A stretch of 64,000 nt of DNA, taken from Tetracentron sinense. Lineage: Eukaryota > Streptophyta > Magnoliopsida > Trochodendrales > Trochodendraceae. The DNA is taken from assembly GCA_015143295.1 (NCBI GenBank), contig CM026574.1, positions 11,968,938 through 12,032,937 of the forward strand. The letters run 5' to 3'. Made by a program: the position numbers and the translations under genes. Within the stretch, counting starts at the first letter, position 1. Every line of letters starts with the position of its first letter. Below, piece after piece: positions 60,701 through 64,000 of the stretch. Under the pieces are notes generated by a model that saw nothing but the letters and a program-made list of their open reading frames with translations, made no database searches and was not told the origin of the DNA.

Positions 60701-61654
60701 ATTCCACAAGTCTCCACTACTGCCGGTCCGATGCTGAGTATGTTAAATTCCATAAGTTAAAGTACTCCCAATATTTGGCATTCTCTATGAGGGTCTCGCT
60801 TCTTCCTTCATTCTATGGATACTGTGGATACTGCTCCAATTACGCAACAAATACAACATCTTAACGTCCTGAAATTCCTTCAATGCAAGAACCTAACCCA
60901 CCACTAGCCTCCATTTGGGTTTGCCAAAATCCAGAGTCATACAGCTTCAATTTTGGATTCCTCCAGCTGCGTTCTTTTCTTAAGCCCCAATAAAATGCTT
61001 AAGGACCTTCTGCAATTTTTTTCATCTAGAATTAGAGGGAGCACTAGACCAACTCACAAAAATGGTTCAACACATCCCTAGGATAAACCCATTCACTTCC
61101 AAAAAAAAATAGAATGAAGAATTTCATAATATCTCTAGCCACTTTAAGATGAGTATGAAGATGATTCATATTTTCTCCTTGCACATTGTGCATATACTGG
61201 GATGAATTGCCTTCTATTGATAGGATGTCCTTAGTGACTATTTTTTACAACTTTTGATTAGAAATTTTAGGACCTTATATTTAACTTTTTATTTTTTTAT
61301 GCAGGATTATAACGAAGATGGAAAGCTTTCGTTCTCTGAATTCTGTGACTTAATTAATGCATTTGGCAATAAGGTTGCAGATGGCAAGGTTTGGGTTTAT
61401 ATTTGGTTATGTACTTTAATTTTGTTAGTATTTCTTATGCTCCAATATTGTTTTTTTTTATTAGGTATAGGTATGAGCCTTTTGATTTATCTTTACATCT
61501 TCCGCAGAATATTGGTTTGTAAACTTTCTAGCTCTTAGCTACCTGTTTACCTTGTTTATCAGAAAGAGGAGCTTTTCGGAGCAGCTGACAAGAATGGGGA
61601 TGGAAGTGTTAGCATGGATGAATTGGCGACCCTTCTTGCTATTCAACAAGAAAA
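6991..61654 (+). CDS. Phosphatidylserine decarboxylase, C2/EF-hand type (PSD2/PSD3 class), partial split gene
   Basis: Six exons (6991-7050, 7581-7649, 31117-31209, 31305-31355, 61305-61388, 61563-61654) join in one open frame of about 149 codons. They read as the end of a C2-like lipid-binding domain followed by two EF-hands. I recognise the family from the order [44 protein letters not shown], then EF-hand loops [12 protein letters not shown] and [12 protein letters not shown]. The known enzyme makes phosphatidylethanolamine from phosphatidylserine; Arabidopsis PSD2 and PSD3 act at the tonoplast and ER. The first exons and the catalytic decarboxylase domain with its self-cleavage site lie outside the window. 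Every junction is GT-AG, no stop interrupts the frame and both calcium loops keep all ligand positions, so the gene is probably active despite two introns of 23.5 and 29.9 kb. Which paralogue it is cannot be told from this part. Confidence 0.88.
7051..7580 (+). other. Small intron between exons a and b
   Basis: A 530-bp GT-AG intron of ordinary size for a plant. It is AT-rich and no repeat was recognised in it. Confidence 0.8.
7581..7649 (+). CDS. PSD exon b (C2-domain strand)
   Basis: Sixty-nine bases, 23 codons, phase 0 at both ends, reading [18 protein letters not shown] and ending EMLTQ. The acceptor is TATTATGCAG and the donor is GTAATT. The [11 protein letters not shown] stretch is typical of a C2 fold and of plant PSD2/3. 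The 23.5-kb intron starts directly after it. Confidence 0.88.
7948..10400 (+). mobile_element. hAT-like element, family N1, copy i
   Basis: Ends are CAAGGTTCGTAATATCG and CGACATTTAGAACCTTG. The flanks carry a perfect 8-bp target duplication, GCTATTAC (7940-7947 and 10401-10408). At 2453 bp it is the longest copy. It has no transposase frame. The left end has nested ATATCGGCGATATATCGCC palindromes (7968-8095). The right 210 bp (10190-10400) is shared with the other copies. It sits inside the L1 3' end. Confidence 0.85.
11263..12288 (+). mobile_element. hAT-like element, family N2, copy 1
   Basis: Ends are CATGGTGTCAAAAAATAC and GAAGTTAAATACCTTG, with a perfect 8-bp target duplication ATTTTAAA (11255-11262 and 12289-12296). 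It is 1026 bp and non-coding. The left end holds a palindrome built on ACTCAATTCGG/CCGAATTGAGT, and the right end has repeated CTTCCTTAA words. It is inserted in the minus-strand L1. Confidence 0.85.
12771..13079. other. Short stretch without recognised feature
   Basis: No coding frame or repeat similarity recognised between the two LINEs. It may be unique intron sequence. Confidence 0.4.
13389..14108. mobile_element. hAT-like MITE, family N3
   Basis: Ends are CATGGTTGTCAAGG and CCCTTAAAAACCATG, flanked by TGATGGAA (13381-13388) and TGAGGGAA (14109-14116), an 8-bp duplication with one mismatch. 720 bp, non-coding. Both ends carry clustered GGCG/CGCC words. The interior holds a 20-base G run and an AT microsatellite. 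Confidence 0.75.
13770..13902. repeat. Poly-G run and (AT)n microsatellite inside the N3 MITE
   Basis: Twenty consecutive G at 13770-13789, followed by a GA-rich stretch, and (AT)14 at 13875-13902. Both are likely to vary in length and to be error-prone in sequencing. Confidence 0.9.
15532..16425. mobile_element. hAT-like MITE, family N4
   Basis: Ends are CAATGTTTTAAAACGCG and GCCTTTTAAAACACC. The interior flanks are packed with GTGAGGC/GCCTCA repeats in inverted order. The flanking octamers GGTGCAAT and GGTGGAAA agree at six of eight positions, so the target duplication is only probable. 894 bp, non-coding, with an (AT)15 microsatellite at 15729-15758. It interrupts the LINE between endonuclease and RT. 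Confidence 0.65.
16537..16629. mobile_element. Miniature hAT MITE (93 bp)
   Basis: TGAGTGTCAATGGGTCGG at the left and GCTGTTGACAACCCTA at the right form imperfect inverted ends. Flanks GCTAGAGA (16529-16536) and GCTAGAGG (16630-16637) are an 8-bp duplication with one mismatch. It belongs to the same TAGGGNTGTCAA end class as the element at 53924-54403, at a fifth of the length. Confidence 0.7.
16827..17337 (+). mobile_element. 5'-truncated L1 tail inserted in the larger L1
   Basis: It encodes the last part of a second L1 ([16 protein letters not shown], then [14 protein letters not shown]), then a 3' UTR ending in a short A-rich tail (ACCAAAAAAATAAAA). The host LINE resumes with a roughly 15-bp imperfect duplication: GCACCTTTATCCC on the left and GCACCTTCATATCCC on the right. 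A CCCTCT hexamer repeat lies at 17043-17074. Confidence 0.7.
17043..17074. repeat. (CCCTCT)n microsatellite
   Basis: About five tandem copies of a six-base CCCTCT unit within the inserted L1 tail. Confidence 0.9.
19669..21281 (-). mobile_element. hAT-like element, family N1, copy ii
   Basis: Ends are CAAGGTTTTGAATGTCAATA and TTGTCGATATTGCAAACCTTG, with a perfect 8-bp duplication TTTGTCAC (19661-19668 and 21282-21289). 1613 bp. Its left 230 bp is the reverse complement of the conserved end of copies i and iv. The right end has the ATATATCTCCGATATCGGCG palindromic block. Excision would restore the copia gag region. Confidence 0.9.
21290..22178 (-). pseudogene. copia gag of element E2
   Basis: The ATG lies at 22178-22176 on the minus strand and starts [11 protein letters not shown]. 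The gag domain includes [31 protein letters not shown] and, near the end, a CX2CX4HX4-type knuckle with the last ligand changed. In-frame stops and a frameshift make it non-functional. Confidence 0.7.
22379..23111. repeat. Interlocked inverted repeats X-S-X'-S'
   Basis: X (22379-22694, 316 bp) and X' (22746-23061, 316 bp) are reverse complements with only a few mismatches. The 50-bp spacer S (from 22695) recurs as its reverse complement S' at 23062-23111, outside the right arm. The two stems therefore interlock in the order X S X' S'. The block lies in the leader of copia element E2; X contains leader words such as TATGGACCAAACAAT that also occur in the leader of E4. Confidence 0.85.
23222..23444 (-). 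repeat. 5' LTR of copia element E2
   Basis: On the minus strand it begins TGTAGAATACCTCTC and ends beside the degenerate PBS TTGGTATTAGGC (23209-23220). It shares AGGTCTAGGGTTT and the inverted TACTAATAG/CTATTAGTA words with the LTRs at 32105-32351 and 47356-47571. Confidence 0.8.
24682..26027 (+). mobile_element. hAT-like element, family N1, copy iii (diverged)
   Basis: Ends are CATGGATCAAAATATTG and CAATATTGACATTTAGAATCTTG in short form, flanked by AACATAGT (24674-24681) and AACATAAT (26028-26035). 1346 bp. Palindromic ATATATCGCCAATATTT at the left is weaker than in copies i, ii and iv, and AATATATCCC words stand at the right. It lies in the integrase region of E3. Confidence 0.8.
27460..27472 (-). 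other. Polypurine tract of the gypsy-type element
   Basis: Minus strand CCAAGAGGGGGCTAT directly before the TGTAAGAGG start of the truncated 3' LTR. Confidence 0.6.
27580..28215. repeat. 55-bp tandem repeat array
   Basis: About eleven head-to-tail units. Starts at 27958, 28013 and 28068 give a period of exactly 55. The core words are AACAGGTGCAAGTGCCTTGG and TTCATCATGTGATCGG. Two unit subtypes occur, one with GACGATTTCATC and one with GCATTGCAAGTTC. It lies in the internal region of the gypsy-type element and stays open in several frames on both strands. Confidence 0.9.
28383..28479. repeat. 32-bp tandem repeat, three units
   Basis: Starts near 28385, 28417 and 28449. The unit pattern is GATTTGCCCCTTCG followed by GGGATGAAT. 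Confidence 0.8.
28586..28603 (-). other. Primer-binding site of the gypsy-type element
   Basis: Minus strand TGGCGCCGTCTGTGAGAA, a motif commonly found just inside the 5' LTR of plant gypsy elements. Confidence 0.7.
28608..29525 (-). repeat. 5' LTR of the gypsy-type element
   Basis: About 918 bp, bounded by the PBS on one side and copia gag on the other. It contains an internal diverged duplication: 28785-28840 and 29040-29100 both read ATATCAT(C/T)AGTTA followed by a TACTTAT tail. Confidence 0.65.
30570..30684 (-). repeat. Partial 5' LTR of copia element E3
   Basis: On the minus strand it begins TGTAGAATACTACTC and includes GAGAGAGACAATTAA. The 3' half of the LTR and the PBS are missing. 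Confidence 0.6.
30685..31116. other. Probable unique intron sequence before exon c
   Basis: No repeat recognised. T-rich, ending in a pyrimidine tract and acceptor CTGCAG. Confidence 0.5.
31117..31209 (+). CDS. PSD exon c (C2-domain end)
   Basis: Ninety-three bases, 31 codons, phase 0 at both ends, reading [18 protein letters not shown] and ending ISLSFSVE. The donor is GTGTGC. LDLLDP followed by a small-residue run and a final SVE corresponds to the end of the C2 region in the Arabidopsis proteins. Confidence 0.88.
31305..31355 (+). CDS. PSD exon d (C2 to EF-hand linker)
   Basis: Fifty-one bases, 17 codons, phase 0 at both ends, reading [17 protein letters not shown]. The acceptor is CTTGGCAG and the donor is GTAAAT. 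It lies 95 bp after exon c. RRILSIV leads directly into the first EF-hand loop, which is 29.9 kb away. Confidence 0.88.
31508..31935 (-). pseudogene. Unrecognised decayed coding stretch
   Basis: On the minus strand one frame runs for about 140 codons with only two stops. Its composition is clearly protein-like: [19 protein letters not shown] near the right end, [20 protein letters not shown] in the middle, [17 protein letters not shown] and a lysine/arginine-rich end [10 protein letters not shown]. It matches no retroelement domain I know and is antisense to the PSD gene. It may be a captured or retrocopied host gene fragment. I do not recognise the parent protein. Confidence 0.5.
32105..32351 (-). 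repeat. 3' LTR of copia element E4
   Basis: On the minus strand it begins TGTAGAAGAATACTTCTC after the purine tract AACTTGAGGAGAAG and ends CCAATCCAACT. It matches the LTR at 47356-47571. Confidence 0.8.
32541..33839 (-). pseudogene. copia RT and RNase H of element E4
   Basis: This is the best-preserved polymerase in the window. The RT part (33839-33372) has [40 protein letters not shown] and [20 protein letters not shown]. The second RT part (33336-32980) has the active site as YVNDI instead of YVDD, so a catalytic aspartate is lost, followed by [19 protein letters not shown]. RNase H (32945-32541) keeps its acidic residues in [15 protein letters not shown] and [12 protein letters not shown]. 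Three frames and a short break separate the parts, so it is inactive. Confidence 0.8.
34076..35228. mobile_element. hAT-like element, family N5
   Basis: Ends are CAGTGTAGTCAAGGCGAC and GACGCCTTAACTACACTA, with a perfect 8-bp duplication ATTCTTGG (34068-34075 and 35229-35236). 1153 bp, non-coding. Both ends are dense in CCTAGGCG-type words. The interior has GA/CT-rich tracts (34720-34900) and an AT-rich core. Confidence 0.85.
36026..37435 (+). repeat. Solo LTR
   Basis: It begins TGATGCGAACATCGG and ends TTGTCCTGCATCA (TG...CA). Flanking pentamers AAAAT and GAAAT differ at one position. It has a TATA box (TTTATAAATAC at about 36305) followed by a transcript-leader-like region and a C-rich stretch at 36600-36960. 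The same sequence appears inverted at 63074-64000. 1410 bp, with no internal coding region. The copia integrase of E4 continues on both sides. Confidence 0.7.
37445..37697 (-). repeat. Left copy of a ~254-bp direct duplication flanking copia E5
   Basis: Part of the E4 pre-integrase/integrase region, running from AACAAAAGTTACAAAATAGC to CCACTATAATAAC. It is repeated at 43240-43493 with about 16 differences by eye (near 6 percent). Element E5 lies exactly between the copies. Confidence 0.85.
37698..37953 (+). repeat. 5' LTR of copia element E5
   Basis: Begins TGTTGAATAAGGCTTTATG and ends CTAAACCAACT just before the PBS TGGTATCAGAGCC. It contains the inverted words CTCTTATATAATAATAGTAG typical of this family. 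Confidence 0.88.
37954..37966 (+). other. Primer-binding site of copia element E5
   Basis: TGGTATCAGAGCC, an exact initiator tRNA-Met type PBS directly after the LTR. Confidence 0.85.
39098..40370 (+). pseudogene. copia gag end, protease and pre-integrase of E5
   Basis: Overlapping broken frames. They give the gag C-terminal part ([20 protein letters not shown]), the zinc knuckle, a protease with D-L-G in place of D-S/T-G, and the GAG-pre-integrase HHCC region with [18 protein letters not shown] and [20 protein letters not shown], then SDVWGPTPV. At least three frame changes occur in this stretch. Confidence 0.8.
41395..42880 (+). pseudogene. copia RT and RNase H of E5
   Basis: RT motifs: [20 protein letters not shown] near 41440, [16 protein letters not shown] near 41780-41820, and the active site YVDD at about 42030 intact. 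The middle carries a tandem duplication. RNase [13 protein letters not shown] near 42510, [12 protein letters not shown] near 42640 and [16 protein letters not shown] near 42735, all acidic residues kept. Stops after GLLN and elsewhere inactivate it. Confidence 0.85.
41545..41790 (+). repeat. 123-bp in-frame tandem duplication inside E5 RT
   Basis: 41545-41667 and 41668-41790 are near-identical, each with GGGGTAT(T/A)CTCAGTGAGACA and CTTGATGTGAAGAATGC. A period of 123 equals 41 codons. The sister element E6 has a single copy. Next to it, the YDVDYQKT stretch present in E6 is deleted. Confidence 0.85.
42978..43238 (+). repeat. 3' LTR of copia element E5
   Basis: Begins TGTTGAATAAAGCTTTATG after the purine tract and ends AACTAAACTAAT. 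Clearly diverged from the 5' LTR by scattered substitutions and small indels, so the insertion is old. Confidence 0.85.
43240..43493 (-). repeat. Right copy of the ~254-bp duplication flanking copia E5
   Basis: Same sequence and orientation as 37445-37697. The E4 reading continues from its right edge into CTCCCGTTGACTACTG. Confidence 0.85.
44158..46063 (-). mobile_element. hAT-like element related to family N1, copy v, with N2 nested inside
   Basis: Ends CATGGTTTAAAATATTGG and AATTTTCAACCATAG are inverted and diverged. Subterminal CATATCGG, ATATCGGCCG and TATCGGCCGATATG words remain. The stretch near 44700-44755 is the reverse complement of part of copy iii (25075-25120). The target duplication is no longer readable. 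Family N2 is inserted at 44980-45991. Confidence 0.6.
44980..45991 (-). mobile_element. hAT-like element, family N2, copy 2
   Basis: Ends TAAGGTATTAAACTTTCAG and TAATTTTTGACACCATG, flanked by GTACTAGG (44972-44979) and GTACTGGG (45992-45999). 1012 bp. It is the reverse complement of 11263-12288 over most of its length, for example CATGTTAAGTGATATGC. Confidence 0.85.
46064..46893 (-). pseudogene. copia gag of element E4
   Basis: Minus strand, starts [20 protein letters not shown] near 46893. The 46053-46511 part is an intact 150-codon stretch with [20 protein letters not shown], then [15 protein letters not shown] and a knuckle CDHCGRIHH that has lost its last ligand spacing. Upstream stops and frameshifts break the N-terminal half. 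Confidence 0.75.
47344..47355 (-). other. Primer-binding site of copia element E4
   Basis: Minus strand TGGTATCAAAGC, one change from the initiator tRNA-Met consensus, directly after the LTR. Confidence 0.75.
47356..47571 (-). repeat. 5' LTR of copia element E4
   Basis: On the minus strand it begins TATAGACGAATATTCTC (TG changed to TA) and ends CCAAACCAACT. It matches 32105-32351. Confidence 0.75.
47602..48724 (+). mobile_element. hAT-like element, family N1, copy vi (diverged)
   Basis: Ends CAGAGATTTAAATATCCCC and TATTGACAATTAAATTCTTG, flanked by AGGGAATA (47594-47601) and AGAGAATA (48725-48732). 1123 bp. It keeps CGATATATC-type words at both ends and the conserved right-end layout of the family (ACATTT...AAATTTTC...). 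Confidence 0.75.
48735..49560 (+). pseudogene. gypsy gag of element G1
   Basis: Reads [53 protein letters not shown] and [11 protein letters not shown], then a proline-rich linker and a zinc knuckle CYHCDD.GHQIRDC near 49315-49355 with an in-frame stop. The N-terminal end is absent. Several TAG codons break it. Confidence 0.8.
49861..49873 (+). other. Polypurine tract of gypsy G1
   Basis: AAAGGGGGGAGAA directly before the LTR start TGTAGAACCCCG, preceded by the usual TTTCGGGGATGAAATTTTC end of the coding region. Confidence 0.8.
50470..50612 (+). repeat. CTCGAGCGAG repeat cluster upstream of the LTR TATA box
   Basis: The word CTCGAGCGAG or a one-base variant occurs near 50473, 50498, 50548, 50577 and 50599, each followed by AGATT or CTCAA. 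It is CpG-rich in an otherwise AT-rich LTR. Confidence 0.8.
50661..50668 (+). promoter_or_regulatory. TATA box of the gypsy G1 LTR
   Basis: TATAAATA in the context GGGCTATAAATAGAACC, about 800 bp into the LTR, a typical U3 position. The promoter role is inferred from sequence alone. Confidence 0.6.
51893..53714 (+). mobile_element. hAT-like element, family N1, copy iv
   Basis: Ends CAGGGTTCGAAATATC and CGACATTCTGAACCTTG, flanked by ACTAAGAC (51885-51892) and ACTAAGAT (53715-53722). 1822 bp. It has the strongest palindromes (ATATCGGCGATATATCGCCG at 51911 and a second set at 52000-52040). The right 280 bp matches copies i and ii closely. A foldback element lies inside. Confidence 0.88.
52464..52827. 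mobile_element. Foldback MITE inside N1 copy iv
   Basis: Two arms of about 170 bp are near-perfect reverse complements, from CAGGATTCTCTCAAGTTCAA to TTGAACTTGAGAGAATCCTG, closing on an AT-rich centre near 52645. Flanks GGGTC and GGGCC could be a short duplication, but this is uncertain. No coding capacity. Confidence 0.8.
53924..54403. mobile_element. hAT MITE of the TAGGGCTGTCAA class
   Basis: Ends TAGGGCTGTCAACGGATCG and CGATCCATTGACAGGCCTA, with a perfect 8-bp duplication CCAGGTAC (53916-53923 and 54404-54411). 480 bp. Internal GGATCCGATCCGAT repeats on both flanks of an AT-rich core. Confidence 0.9.
55269..55625. other. Stretch without recognised feature
   Basis: Between the gypsy LTR end and the next copia element. 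No frame or repeat similarity recognised. Confidence 0.4.
55631..55821 (+). repeat. 5' LTR of copia element E6 (shortened)
   Basis: Begins TATTGAATAAAGCCTTA and ends CCAACCAAACCA. About 50 bp present in the 3' LTR after the first 18 bases is missing here. Confidence 0.8.
57260..58245 (+). pseudogene. copia RT of element E6
   Basis: Motifs [40 protein letters not shown], then after a frameshift YFLGIEV and YVDD at about 57790 with [20 protein letters not shown]. The segment from the FFHGDL motif to LPPPGF lacks some codons. It continues to [11 protein letters not shown], where the family A copy cuts in. Confidence 0.85.
58246..59770 (+). mobile_element. Family A copia fragment inserted in E6 (5' LTR to pre-integrase)
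   Basis: 5' LTR 58246-58488, PBS TGGTATCAAAGC at 58491, leader, a very short gag-like stretch, protease near 59440 ([10 protein letters not shown]) and pre-integrase start at 59730 ([10 protein letters not shown]), where it stops abruptly and E6 resumes with GTAATGGAAACTTAAGG. There is no 3' LTR and no clear target duplication. Same family as 1-2526. Confidence 0.8.
59771..60225 (+). pseudogene. copia RNase H of element E6
   Basis: Continues from RT after the family A insertion: [21 protein letters not shown] and [16 protein letters not shown], then [13 protein letters not shown]. The acidic residues are kept. A stop replaces a codon in the ELLWL motif, so it is broken. Confidence 0.8.
60284..60515 (+). 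repeat. 3' LTR of copia element E6
   Basis: Begins TGTTGAATAAGGCCTTATAG and ends CCAACCAAACCTACT, followed by TAATC, the same pentamer that precedes the 5' LTR. Confidence 0.85.
60521..61304. other. Presumed intron sequence before exon e
   Basis: More GC-rich than the surroundings up to about 61050. No frame or family recognised. It ends in a T-rich tract and the exon e acceptor. Confidence 0.4.
61305..61388 (+). CDS. PSD exon e (first EF-hand)
   Basis: Eighty-four bases, 28 codons, phase 0 at both ends, starting [20 protein letters not shown] and ending VADGK. The 12-residue loop [12 protein letters not shown] has D, N, D and the final E in the canonical calcium-coordinating positions. The donor is GTTTGG. 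Confidence 0.9.
61563..61654 (+). CDS. PSD exon f (second EF-hand)
   Basis: Ninety-two bases starting [20 protein letters not shown] and ending ATLLAIQQE plus two bases of the next codon. The loop [12 protein letters not shown] is a canonical EF-hand. The acceptor is TTATCAG and the donor is GTAATG. The next exon, expected to begin the cysteine-rich segment before the catalytic domain, is not in the remaining 2.3 kb. Confidence 0.9.
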
Positions 61655-62639
61655 GTAATGACCTTATTTTGTTTTGTTTTAGAAGACATTAATTTGAGTA
61701 ATTAATTTAGTTTTATATCATTTTCTATATTTTATTTGTATAGAATTTTTGTAAAAATATGTGTGGGTCTAGGCCATTTCCATTTCATAGGTTTTTTGTT
61801 ATATGTCTAAAAAGGATATCATTGGGGGTTAATAATTTAGTTATTTTTCCTCTTGATTATGTAGTTTGCATTTTGTTTGTTAACTTTGTTTTCACAATAA
61901 GAATAGTGGGGTATGTTGGTTAATTCCCCCCACCCTTAGACTGAAATCCACAAAACTTACGTTTTGTTGTATGCCGATCCATCTACAGACTCCCCATATT
62001 GCCATCCTATATCTTTGACACGCTCTCTACCTTTATCTTTCTTTGGCGTCATCTCAAATCTATATAGAAAGAAACAATGATCATTATTATTTAGCATTTC
62101 AGAGTTAGAAAATTAAGTTATGTACACTTATTTTGATGCAATACACATGAAAAAAATACTAAAAAAATAGAGTTAATGCATAGATCTTGTAGATCATTTA
62201 TAGAATTAATACATTTGATATTTTGAACAATTGAAGGTATGTTTTGAAATATTGAAGATTTTTGAGTGTTTGGATTTTTCTAAAAGTGTTGAAAATCCTC
62301 TATTTCTGAAAAAAAAAAAGGGTTTTAGTCTTTGGATTTCGCATGAAATCAATACATACACTCATTTTGGGTTGATTACTACATATTTTCATAAATTTAG
62401 ACAACTAAAATAGAAAAACAAGGAAGCTTTGCATTTCTTGAAAAATTTTTCAATCCGAAATCAAACAAGATTTTTGTAATCGACAACGAAGTTGTTTTAC
62501 ACTTAGAAATTGTTTAGGGTTGAAATTTTTTTAAAAAATGGGTTTAGAGGTGTTTTGAAACACTTAAAAATGAAATTAAGTTTGGTTTTTAAGCGTCTCG
62601 ACCGGTACTGTACAGTATCGGTCGTATCATAGAAATGTT
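61655..62639. other. Presumed intron sequence after exon f
   Basis: AT-rich, no repeat or coding similarity recognised. The next PSD exon is not here. Confidence 0.45.
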
Positions 62640-62725
62640 CCTAGCCCGGGAATAGGTTTTGGCTGTTGCATCCCAAATCTCATTAGCAGTCTTGAAAAAT
62701 AGGAATTCTTTCGAAATTTTTTGTT
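62640..62725 (-). pseudogene. Small copia gag fragment
   Basis: Minus strand reads FKTANEIWDATAKTY followed by a serine/arginine, the conserved gag stretch seen in other copia elements here. Only about 28 codons remain. Confidence 0.55.
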
Positions 62726-62779
62726 GCATAAAATGCAGCAACCAAGTTTAGGGCCTTTTGGGGGTTCCTTTTGCCTACA

Positions 62780-63073
62780 ACTTTACTGTTTGGGGTTCAT
62801 TTTTTCTAATTGGAGTCAACATTGGATTTGCATTTACCGTTTGGGTTTGATATTTCCTATATGTACCTATGGATACTAAAGTTCTTTCTTCTCCGTATCT
62901 CTCTGACCCCATTGCCCACTCTATCACCAATATTAAATTTAATGGTGATAATTTCCTTGCTTGGAGATGCTTTGTTGAGCTTTACATTGGAGCTCGTTCA
63001 AAGATGGGGTATCTTAATGTAGAAACATCTAAACCCACAGCCAGTGCTACTGAGATTGCTAAATGGGAGTAAT
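62780..63073 (+). pseudogene. copia gag N-terminal fragment, interrupted by an LTR
   Basis: Plus strand frame at 62869-63072 reads MDTKVLSSPYLSDPIAHSIT, then NIKFNGDNFLAWRCFVELYI and KMGYLN, and stops at AKWE where an LTR starts. This is the start of a copia gag of another family. Confidence 0.7.
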
Positions 63074-64000
63074 GCAGAATTTAGAATGATGAGTCTGTGA
63101 GATCAGAATTCAAATTTTAGCAATAATAATAAATATAAAACTGTCTAAATTCCACAATCACCACTCCAAAAAAAGAGATTAGCAATGTCCTAGGTTAAAT
63201 TACAATCCCGCAATAAAGGATTTCCCAAACTGAATTGGGTGATTGTAATGGAAGTGGGAAATTTCTCTAGCTTAGGGATTTAGATTAATGATCAATGTAA
63301 TTTTCTTGTTCAATCGAGGATTTCAAGAACTAGTTAAGGCTCAACAATGGTTATACATTGAAGTATGTATGTTAGGTAGGCTTTTCAAATGATATGGAAT
63401 TGTAGAATATAAAACCAGCAGCAATACTAAAAGGAAATTCAGGAATTAGGGTTAGGGTTTTGATATTTGCTGTTTCTTTAGGGTGAAGAAATTGTATTAG
63501 GGTTTTGGTAATAGGGTTTGGGCTAGGACAGATTAGGGCAAGGGGAATAGGGCTGATATGGGTTATGGAAAGAGGAAAGATTGCTGGGACAGGTTTAGGG
63601 AAATAGGAATAGGGCTGGGTCAGTGAGGGAATGGACCTGGGGTGATACGACAGGCTGGTCTGGGGGTTTGGAGTGGTGTGGCTGGCTGGTCTTGGGGCTA
63701 CAGCCTTGCAGTTGACAAGGGGACAGGTTGTAGTGTGTCCAGATCTGCTGGAACAACAAGATTTTCTTGACCAACAATAGGATGGTTCAGATCTGCTGGG
63801 ACAGCAATAGGGATTAGGGAAAAAGGGCAGATTTGGTGGCTTTAACAGTGAGGTAATGGAAATCTAGGGTTTGTTGATTAGGTTTCTTGGATTAGGGTTC
63901 GTTAATTATATTTCTTTGATTAGGGTTTTAGGAATTAGGGTTTTGCAAGGAAACAAGAAAACATAAAATAAAAAGATAAACAAAGAGAAGAAAGTAAAAA
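63074..64000 (-). repeat. LTR of the solo-LTR family, running off the window
   Basis: Starts TGCAGAATTTAG, and 63080-63350 is the reverse complement of 37140-37430, sharing AGCAATGTCCTAGGTTAAAT and TACAATCCCGCAATAA. The region after 63420 corresponds to the C-rich part at 36600-36960. Whether an internal domain follows cannot be seen. Confidence 0.75.

Larger units (their letters stand above)
31356..61304 (+). other. Giant intron of the PSD gene (29.9 kb)
   Basis: It separates exon d from exon e (acceptor TTTATGCAG). It holds a copia element expanded by nested insertions, a gypsy element with a very long LTR, a third copia element and several hAT elements. The intron splits the protein exactly at the start of the first calcium-binding loop. 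Confidence 0.8.

Noticed and set aside
60530-61100. Another LINE or gypsy fragment
   Set aside because: Somewhat GC-rich and faintly coding-like, but no motif on either strand could be assigned with confidence.
1-64000. Bacterial-style operons, ribosome-binding sites, terminators, tRNA or rRNA genes
   Set aside because: Spliced exons, LTR elements and LINEs show a plant nuclear sequence. No tRNA cloverleaf or rRNA segment was seen; the Met-tRNA matches are retroelement primer sites.

Overview
This is an AT-rich stretch of a plant (angiosperm) nuclear genome. The only host gene I can support is a split gene on the + strand for a phosphatidylserine decarboxylase of the C2/EF-hand type (PSD2/PSD3 class). 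Six exons, about 450 coding bases in all, lie at 6991-7050, 7581-7649, 31117-31209, 31305-31355, 61305-61388 and 61563-61654. Every boundary is GT-AG and the reading frame stays open throughout. The gene is incomplete at both ends: the N-terminal exons and the catalytic domain lie outside the window. Two introns are gigantic, about 23.5 kb (7650-31116) and 29.9 kb (31356-61304). Nearly everything else in the window is mobile DNA packed into these introns.

Layout. 1-2526: truncated minus-strand Ty1/copia element (family A). 3880-5012: hAT remnant carrying an organelle-DNA insertion with a piece of plastid atpB. 7820-12770: minus-strand L1 LINE holding two hAT elements. 13080-17803: plus-strand L1 LINE holding three MITEs and a second L1 tail. 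17804-23444 and 23515-30684: two minus-strand copia elements, each split by a hAT element of the same family; the second also holds a gypsy-type non-autonomous element with a 55-bp tandem array. 31508-31935: an unrecognised decayed coding stretch. 32105-47571: one minus-strand copia element expanded to 15.5 kb by a hAT element, a solo LTR, a complete plus-strand copia element (37698-43238) and a hAT-in-hAT nest. 48733-55268: gypsy element with a decayed gag and a very long 3' LTR. 55631-60515: plus-strand copia element with a family A copia fragment inserted in it. 62640-64000: copia gag scraps and the start of a second copy of the solo-LTR family.

The most distinctive content is a dense set of non-autonomous hAT-like elements. 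I count fourteen, eleven of them with an 8-bp target duplication that can be read at both ends. The main family has six copies with CAAGGTTC-type termini and subterminal ATATCGGCGATAT palindromes. Other striking structures are an interlocked inverted repeat (X-S-X'-S') at 22379-23111, a roughly 254-bp direct duplication flanking a complete copia element, and an in-frame 123-bp duplication inside its reverse transcriptase. The retroelement reading frames are almost all broken, so the region is a graveyard inside a gene that still looks intact. I see no rRNA, tRNA, CRISPR or prokaryotic features.
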